9,294 nucleotides of DNA from CBDDRG01 sp051306415 (GTDB lineage: Bacteria > Pseudomonadota > Gammaproteobacteria > Pseudomonadales > Porticoccaceae): the NCBI GenBank assembly GCA_051306415.1, contig JBPPNE010000295.1, positions 1 to 9,294 on the forward strand, written 5' to 3'. Below the pieces are notes generated by a model that had not been told where the DNA came from, did not search any database, and saw only the letters and a list, made by a program, of their open reading frames with translations. This document shows positions 5,534-9,294 of the stretch, piece by piece. A program made the position numbers and the translations under genes. Positions within the stretch are counted from its first letter, which is position 1. Each line of letters starts with the position of its first letter.

Positions 5534-5709
5534 TCCAATTATAACAATAATGAATTGAAAGAATAGCAATAAAAAATAAACATAACAACACTAGACGGAA
5601 CTAACTGAGCTGACATGCACTGAGGTTGGTGACATAAGGTGGGTTGGAGCCCGTAACCAGACGGCATATTAAATGACATTCAAAAGGGAGGCCACCGGCC
5701 TCCCTTTTT
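5534..5709 (+). ncRNA. Putative CrcZ-like small RNA (Hfq/Crc-binding decoy candidate)
   Basis: This part of the 347-nt gap between gluQ and pcnB has no credible gene but is organised like a small RNA. A possible promoter (5500-5527) comes first. Then come A-rich motifs of AANAANAA form at 5543-5550 and 5568-5575 (overlapping 5572-5579), and a near match at 5584-5591. The first motif lies in a 12-nt loop closed by CAATT/AATTG (5536-5540, 5553-5557). A strong intrinsic terminator ends at 5709. Length is about 176 nt. In Pseudomonas, CrcZ is encoded just upstream of pcnB and uses repeated AANAANAA motifs to titrate Hfq/Crc in carbon catabolite repression. Position and motifs agree. Against this, it is shorter, cbrB is missing and no sigma54 promoter is seen. 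It could also be a gluQ 3' UTR or the pcnB upstream region. Confidence 0.4.
5682..5709. terminator. Strong intrinsic terminator, probably bidirectional
   Basis: GGGAGGCC (5686-5693) pairs perfectly with GGCCTCCC (5697-5704) around an ACC loop, flanked by AAAA and TTTTT, so the stem can extend to 12 bp. It ends any transcript from gluQ or from the gap, and it separates that transcript from pcnB, which must have its own promoter downstream or rely on read-through. Confidence 0.93.
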
Positions 5710-5729
5710 AATTCCATTCGCTTTAATTA

Positions 5730-5784
5730 CCCGGTCTTCCGGGCTGTGTTACCATGCCCGACCGTCGCCCTACCCTCCTCCTTA
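5730..5784 (+). promoter_or_regulatory. pcnB upstream leader with hairpin and anti-Shine-Dalgarno-like motif
   Basis: CCCGG (5730-5734) and CCGGG (5739-5743) form a small hairpin with a TCTT loop. Further down, CCTCCTTA (5777-5784) equals the conserved 3' end of 16S rRNA, which is the opposite of a ribosome binding site. No Shine-Dalgarno lies before the pcnB ATG. No convincing promoter is visible between 5710 and 5791. Confidence 0.35.
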
Positions 5785-5791
5785 AATTGAA

Positions 5792-7147
5792 ATGCTAAAA
5801 CGGCTAAGTCAGGTTTTCCGCAAGAAAAAGCCCGTTGACCAGTCAACCAGCCTTCGTGTTATTTCCGCTGCGGAACATGGTCTGTCGCCCAGATCCATCA
5901 GCAGCGGCTCCGCTGATATCGTCACCCGACTCGAAGAAGCCGGTTTTAGCGCCTACCTGGTGGGCGGTTGCGTGCGCGACTTGTTGTTGCGTCATGATCC
6001 CAAGGATTTTGACATCGCGACCAATGCCAAACCCGAAGACATTCGGAACCTGTTTCGGCGATCCCGCATCATCGGCCGTCGCTTTCAAATCGTCCACGTG
6101 CGTAGTGGCCGCGACGTTATCGAAGTCACCACCTTCCGAGCCCATCACGGCAACGGCGCTCCGCACAGCCAGAACTCTTCCCACTCGAAGAACGGCCTGC
6201 TATTACGCGACAACGTCTTCGGCACTATCGACGAGGATGCGCGCCGTCGGGATTTCACTGCCAATGCGCTCTACTATCACCCCGGCGACAACACCATTCA
6301 CGACTACACCAATGGCTTCGCCGACATCAAGCAACGTATCCTCAGAGTCATTGGCGATCCGGAAACTCGCTACCGAGAAGACCCCGTACGGATGCTGCGA
6401 GCCGCGCGCTTTGCTGCCAAGCTGGGCTTCAACCTCGACCCGAGTGCGGCGGAACCGATTTCGGACCTTCGCAAGCTGCTACAGGAAATTCCCTCAGCAC
6501 GCCTCTTTGATGAAACACTAAAACTATTCATGGATGGTTATGGCCTGCAAACCTTCCGCGAACTGCACAAATACCGCTTGGTCGAACCACTTTTCCCGGA
6601 TACGGCGATGCTTCTCAACGGGAGCGACACCCGCGCCCTCGCCTTCATCGAACAGGCGCTACGCAATACGGATGAAAGGGTTCAGGCCGGCAAACGCGTG
6701 ACCCCGGCATTTCTGTTCGCGGCCGTGCTATGGCCGGCAGTTTGCGAACGCCAGCGGGAGCTGGAAGCGATGGGACAACCACCGCTCTCCGCATTGCAGA
6801 GTGCCGCCGGCCAGGTCGTCGCCATGCAATTGACGCGGATTGCGATACCACGCCGGTTTACCTTGCCAATGCGAGAAATCTGGGAGATGCAGCTGCGCAT
6901 GTCCAACCGCTCTCCGCAGAACACCGAACGCCTGCTGGCAAGCCCGAAATTCCGCGCCAGTTACGATTTCATTCTGCTGCGCGAGCAGGCGGGAGAAGAT
7001 CTTGGCGGGTTGGGAGCCTGGTGGACCGAGTATCAATTCGCCGATGACGACGGCCGCGTCACCCTCGCCAAGGGCATCGAGAGTCACCGACCAGCGCCAG
7101 CTCGGCGACGACGGCGTCCGCGAAAAGCCACCGCTCCGATCTCATGA
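5792..7147 (+). CDS. pcnB: Poly(A) polymerase I
   Basis: The 451-residue enzyme adds 3' poly(A) tails to RNA, promoting decay and affecting plasmid copy number. It belongs to the class II CCA-transferase/poly(A) polymerase nucleotidyltransferases. Visible are LVGGCVRDLLL (56-66), KDFDIAT (71-77, Asp72 and Asp74 as metal ligands), RRRDFTANAL (151-160), a flexible-loop region with E111, and a basic C-terminal tail with RRRRR near residue 430, as in E. coli PcnB, that probably aids RNA binding. Length is normal (E. coli about 465). The ATG start gives MLKRL, matching the N-terminus I recall for Pseudomonas PcnB. No Shine-Dalgarno is present, so translation is probably weak. E. coli also keeps PcnB low through a non-AUG start. 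It opens a four-gene run; its stop overlaps folK. Confidence 0.96.
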   Translation: MLKRLSQVFRKKKPVDQSTSLRVISAAEHGLSPRSISSGSADIVTRLEEAGFSAYLVGGCVRDLLLRHDPKDFDIATNAKPEDIRNLFRRSRIIGRRFQIVHVRSGRDVIEVTTFRAHHGNGAPHSQNSSHSKNGLLLRDNVFGTIDEDARRRDFTANALYYHPGDNTIHDYTNGFADIKQRILRVIGDPETRYREDPVRMLRAARFAAKLGFNLDPSAAEPISDLRKLLQEIPSARLFDETLKLFMDGYGLQTFRELHKYRLVEPLFPDTAMLLNGSDTRALAFIEQALRNTDERVQAGKRVTPAFLFAAVLWPAVCERQRELEAMGQPPLSALQSAAGQVVAMQLTRIAIPRRFTLPMREIWEMQLRMSNRSPQNTERLLASPKFRASYDFILLREQAGEDLGGLGAWWTEYQFADDDGRVTLAKGIESHRPAPARRRRRPRKATAPIS

Positions 7148-7644
7148 TTGCTACCGCCTACATCGGCCTCGGTAGCAATCTCGACAATCCCGCGCAACAA
7201 CTCCGCTCCGCGATTGCCGCCATTGCACAATTGGCGGATTGCGAACTCACCGCAACAGCACACTGGTACCAGAGCGCCGCGGTCGGCCCCGGTGTACAGC
7301 CAGACTACATCAACACCGTAATTGTCATTGCAACCAGTCTCAGTCCGCTGCATTTGTTACAGAGGCTGCAGGCGATTGAAGCAGACCACGGTCGCGAGCG
7401 CACCGTTCGCTGGGGACCGCGATCACTCGACCTCGATTTACTGCTCTATGACAACTACCGGCTTGACACCCCCGAGTTGACCCTTCCTCATCCCCGTTTG
7501 AGCGAACGCAATTTCGTCCTTTTCCCACTCGCGGACATCGCTCCAACTCTGCTACTGCCAAACGGCATCAGCGTGCTGGAGCTATTGGCAAATTGCCCAT
7601 CAAACGGTATCGTCCGCCTCTCCACAGGAGCCAGCGATGGATGA
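7144..7644 (+). CDS. folK: 2-amino-4-hydroxy-6-hydroxymethyldihydropteridine pyrophosphokinase (HPPK)
   Basis: The 166-residue cytoplasmic enzyme transfers pyrophosphate from ATP to 6-hydroxymethyl-7,8-dihydropterin, the step before dihydropteroate synthase in folate synthesis. Family marks are YIGLGSNL (6-13), the signature RWGPRSLDLDLLLYD (89-103) with Asp96 and Asp98 as the Mg-binding pair, and LPHPRLSERNFVLFPL (114-129). Length agrees with E. coli FolK (about 159). The start ATG overlaps the pcnB stop in an ATGA, so the two are probably translationally coupled; pcnB-folK adjacency is widespread in gammaproteobacteria. The last 8 nt overlap the next gene. There is no folB or folP in view. 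Confidence 0.97.
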   Translation: MIATAYIGLGSNLDNPAQQLRSAIAAIAQLADCELTATAHWYQSAAVGPGVQPDYINTVIVIATSLSPLHLLQRLQAIEADHGRERTVRWGPRSLDLDLLLYDNYRLDTPELTLPHPRLSERNFVLFPLADIAPTLLLPNGISVLELLANCPSNGIVRLSTGASDG

Positions 7645-8320
7645 AGCCCTGACTGCCGACAACCTGAACATCGACACTGCCAACCTGCCCCGGTTTGTCG
7701 CGATCGAAGGCCCGTTGGGTGTCGGCAAGACCACCCTCGCCAAGCGTCTGGCAGCCACTTTCAACTACGAAACCCTGCTGGAACAAGCCGAGGAGAATCC
7801 TTTCCTGGAGCGGTTCTACAATGATCGCCGCGCCTTCGCCCTGCCGACCCAGCTGTTCTTCCTGTTTCAGCGCGCCCGCCAATTACAGGAACTACGCCAG
7901 GGCGATATTTTTCAGCGCATGCGCATCGCCGATTTTCTGATGGAGAAAGATCCACTCTTCGCTCGCGTGACCCTTGACGACGATGAATTCAACATCTACC
8001 AGAGGGTCTACGAGCATTTGACCATCAACAGCCCAATTCCCGACCTGGTGATCTACTTGCAAGCCCCCACCGAGATCCTGTTCGAACGCATCCAGAATCG
8101 AGCGATAATTATGGAACGCTCGGTGGATCGCGCCTATCTCGGGCAACTCAACGAGGCCTATACGCAGTTCTTCCACTATTACGAAGCAGCCCCGCTGTTG
8201 ATCGTCAACGCCACCGATATCGATCTCGCCGGCAATGACAGCGATTACCGCAATCTGGTTCAGTATCTGCTGGGGATCAAATCCGGGCGCCACTACTACA
8301 ATCCTCAACCCCATTCCTGA
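7637..8320 (+). CDS. Deoxynucleoside kinase (dNK family)
   Basis: The 227-residue product belongs to the P-loop deoxynucleoside kinases, which phosphorylate deoxynucleosides to monophosphates for salvage. Seen are the Walker A motif GPLGVGKTT (25-33), ENPFLERFY (53-61) in the substrate-binding region, QLFFLFQRARQL (72-83), ADFLMEKDPLFA (98-109) where animal enzymes have a DRS motif, and ERIQNRAIIMERS (150-162) as a lid-like arginine segment. The form resembles bacterial dAdo/dGuo/dCyd kinases; the preferred base cannot be read from sequence. The ATG at 7637 has CAGGAG 6 nt upstream. It overlaps folK by 8 nt and lies 13 nt before panB, so it is co-transcribed. As I recall, a kinase gene here is absent in Pseudomonas but present in some other gammaproteobacteria. 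Confidence 0.88.
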   Translation: MDEALTADNLNIDTANLPRFVAIEGPLGVGKTTLAKRLAATFNYETLLEQAEENPFLERFYNDRRAFALPTQLFFLFQRARQLQELRQGDIFQRMRIADFLMEKDPLFARVTLDDDEFNIYQRVYEHLTINSPIPDLVIYLQAPTEILFERIQNRAIIMERSVDRAYLGQLNEAYTQFFHYYEAAPLLIVNATDIDLAGNDSDYRNLVQYLLGIKSGRHYYNPQPHS

Positions 8321-8333
8321 GCAACTAACAACC

Positions 8334-9125
8334 ATGAAAGCTGTATCCATCATCACGCTGCAGGGCTACAAGGCTGCGGGAAAGAAATTCCCGGTGATTA
8401 CGGGCTACGATAGTTCCTTTGCCCAGCAAATCGAGCTGGCGGAGATTGATGTCGTCCTGGTGGGCGACTCCCTCGGCAACGTCGTTCTCGGCCATGACAG
8501 CACGGTACCGGTGACCATGGCGGACATGATCCACCACACCGCTGCCGTCCGCCGCGGCAACAGCAAGTCGTTGCTGATTGCCGATATGCCGTTTATGAGC
8601 TACGCCATGGCATCGCAGACCTTGGCGAACGCCGCGCTACTGATGCAGGCGGGCGCGCAGGTGGTCAAACTCGAGGGCGGTTCCTGGCTGGAACAGTCAG
8701 TGTCCATGCTCAGTGAACGGGGGATCCCCGTGTGCGGCCACCTCGGCCTGACGCCACAATCCGTTAACAAGCTCGGCGGCTACCGGGTTCAGGGCCGTGA
8801 CGACAAAGCTGCGGAGCAGATTCAGACCGACGCCCGCTGTCTACAGGATGCGGGTGCCGACCTGCTCGTGCTGGAATGCGTGCCGAGTGATCTGGCTACA
8901 TCCATCAGTCAGCAGTTAACCATTCCCGTCATCGGCATTGGTGCCGGGCCCGGCACCGACGCCCAGGTTTTGGTGCTCTACGATATGCTCGGGATCTCGC
9001 CCCGTGTCCCCCGCTTCACCAAGAACTTCCTCGCCGATACCCATAGTATTCAGGATGCCCTGAAAGCCTATGCGGATGCGGTGCGAACCGGTGTCTTTCC
9101 CCAGCCCGAGCACGGCTTCAAGTAA
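8334..9125 (+). CDS. panB: 3-methyl-2-oxobutanoate hydroxymethyltransferase (ketopantoate hydroxymethyltransferase)
   Basis: The 263-residue enzyme transfers a hydroxymethyl group from methylene-tetrahydrofolate to 2-oxoisovalerate, giving ketopantoate, the first committed step to pantothenate and coenzyme A. It forms a TIM barrel with Mg. Seen are VLVGDSLG (41-48, Asp45), ADMPFMSY (83-90, Asp84), VKLEGG (111-116, Glu114) and LECVP (180-184, catalytic Glu181), all matching the known E. coli active site, and length is the same as E. coli PanB (264). The ATG at 8334 was chosen on that basis; an open frame from 8235 lies inside the kinase gene. No Shine-Dalgarno precedes it, so translation may depend on coupling to the kinase gene 13 nt upstream. 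Folate use links it loosely to folK. panC is not seen; an IS starts about 36 nt downstream. Confidence 0.97.
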   Translation: MKAVSIITLQGYKAAGKKFPVITGYDSSFAQQIELAEIDVVLVGDSLGNVVLGHDSTVPVTMADMIHHTAAVRRGNSKSLLIADMPFMSYAMASQTLANAALLMQAGAQVVKLEGGSWLEQSVSMLSERGIPVCGHLGLTPQSVNKLGGYRVQGRDDKAAEQIQTDARCLQDAGADLLVLECVPSDLATSISQQLTIPVIGIGAGPGTDAQVLVLYDMLGISPRVPRFTKNFLADTHSIQDALKAYADAVRTGVFPQPEHGFK

Positions 9126-9161
9126 TTTCCGGACGCAGTAGGTTTTTGGACAGGTGTTCTA

Positions 9162-9294
9162 GGAAACCTCTGAACGAATCGGCGTTGGTGCACGATTTCC
9201 TGACCGAGATTGGCGGGTCCAGTGGGATGAAGCAGGCGACGTTTGACGGGCTGGCGTTTGCGGCCAAGAAGAAGCAGGCCCGGCGCGAGAAGTT
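9162..9294 (+). mobile_element. IS5-family insertion sequence, one end only
   Basis: GGAAACCTCTGAAC at 9162-9175 has the form of terminal repeats of IS5-group elements and is followed 51 nt later by the start of an IS5-type transposase. The four bases CTAG at 9159-9162 fit the CTAG-like (YTAR) target preference of IS5, so the boundary is near 9160-9162. The other end and target duplication lie outside the window. The element begins about 36 nt after the panB stop. Confidence 0.7.
9227..9294 (+). CDS. IS5-family transposase, N-terminal fragment cut by window edge
   Basis: The ATG at 9227 opens 22 codons plus two bases up to the window edge. They include MKQATFDGLAF and AKKKQARREK, the characteristic N-terminus of IS5-group transposases (pattern KQ.TF......KK...RRE.F). 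The DDE catalytic domain is not visible, so integrity is unknown. The frame is open further upstream, with a GTG at 9188 as a possible alternative start, but the ATG gives the family's usual first residues. It reads away from panB, so it does not itself drive the operon. Confidence 0.8.
   Translation, partial: MKQATFDGLAFAAKKKQARREK

Noticed and set aside
5445..5535. Sigma54 promoter expected for a CbrB-controlled CrcZ gene
   Set aside because: TTGCA is present at 5501, but the GG required 10 nt before the GC is missing (AA instead), and no other -24/-12 pair was found.
5673..5711. 12-codon open frame running through the terminator
   Set aside because: No ribosome binding site, and the codons simply follow the terminator stem; most likely chance.
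1..9294. CRISPR array, tRNA or rRNA genes
   Set aside because: No spaced direct repeats, cloverleaf-like sequence or rRNA segment was seen on either strand; the 16S-like match at 5777-5784 is only eight bases.

Overview
The window looks like a chromosomal segment of a gammaproteobacterium with moderate to high GC. The order dksA, gluQ, pcnB, folK, panB is the one I know from Pseudomonas and related marine lineages, and every housekeeping protein reads as gammaproteobacterial. Species assignment is not possible from this window alone. Both edges are insertion sequences cut by the window boundary: an IS30-family end on the left and an IS5-family end on the right, each with its transposase reading out of the window.

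Left half, minus strand (199-3880): a class I/II aminotransferase gene is followed 8 nt later by sfsA, whose Shine-Dalgarno overlaps the aminotransferase stop codon and which appears to start at TTG. A 416-nt gap follows. It carries a 158-bp sequence bounded by perfect 15-bp inverted repeats (MITE-like), then a probable promoter and structured leader for an HD-GYP cyclic-di-GMP phosphodiesterase gene. The HD-GYP gene has an in-frame tandem hexamer coding for (Asp-Asn)6 near its start.

Centre: the aminotransferase and dksA are divergent, with good sigma70-type promoters facing away from each other. The dksA promoter has a GC-rich discriminator and a perfect 14-bp palindrome at the predicted start of transcription. 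gluQ follows dksA, separated by a weak hairpin and T-run.

Between gluQ and pcnB lies a 347-nt gene-free, partly A-rich region. It holds a perfect 14-bp palindrome, a possible sigma70 promoter, several AANAANAA-type motifs and a strong intrinsic terminator. In Pseudomonas this interval holds cbrA-cbrB and the Crc/Hfq-titrating RNA CrcZ. Here cbrAB is absent but a CrcZ-like RNA gene may remain. This is the most interesting observation in the window, and it is inference.

Right half, plus strand (5792-9125): pcnB, folK, a deoxynucleoside kinase gene and panB form a tight operon (4-nt overlap, 8-nt overlap, 13-nt gap), joining RNA polyadenylation, folate synthesis, nucleotide salvage and pantothenate synthesis. 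The IS5 end begins about 36 nt after panB, where panC is commonly found.
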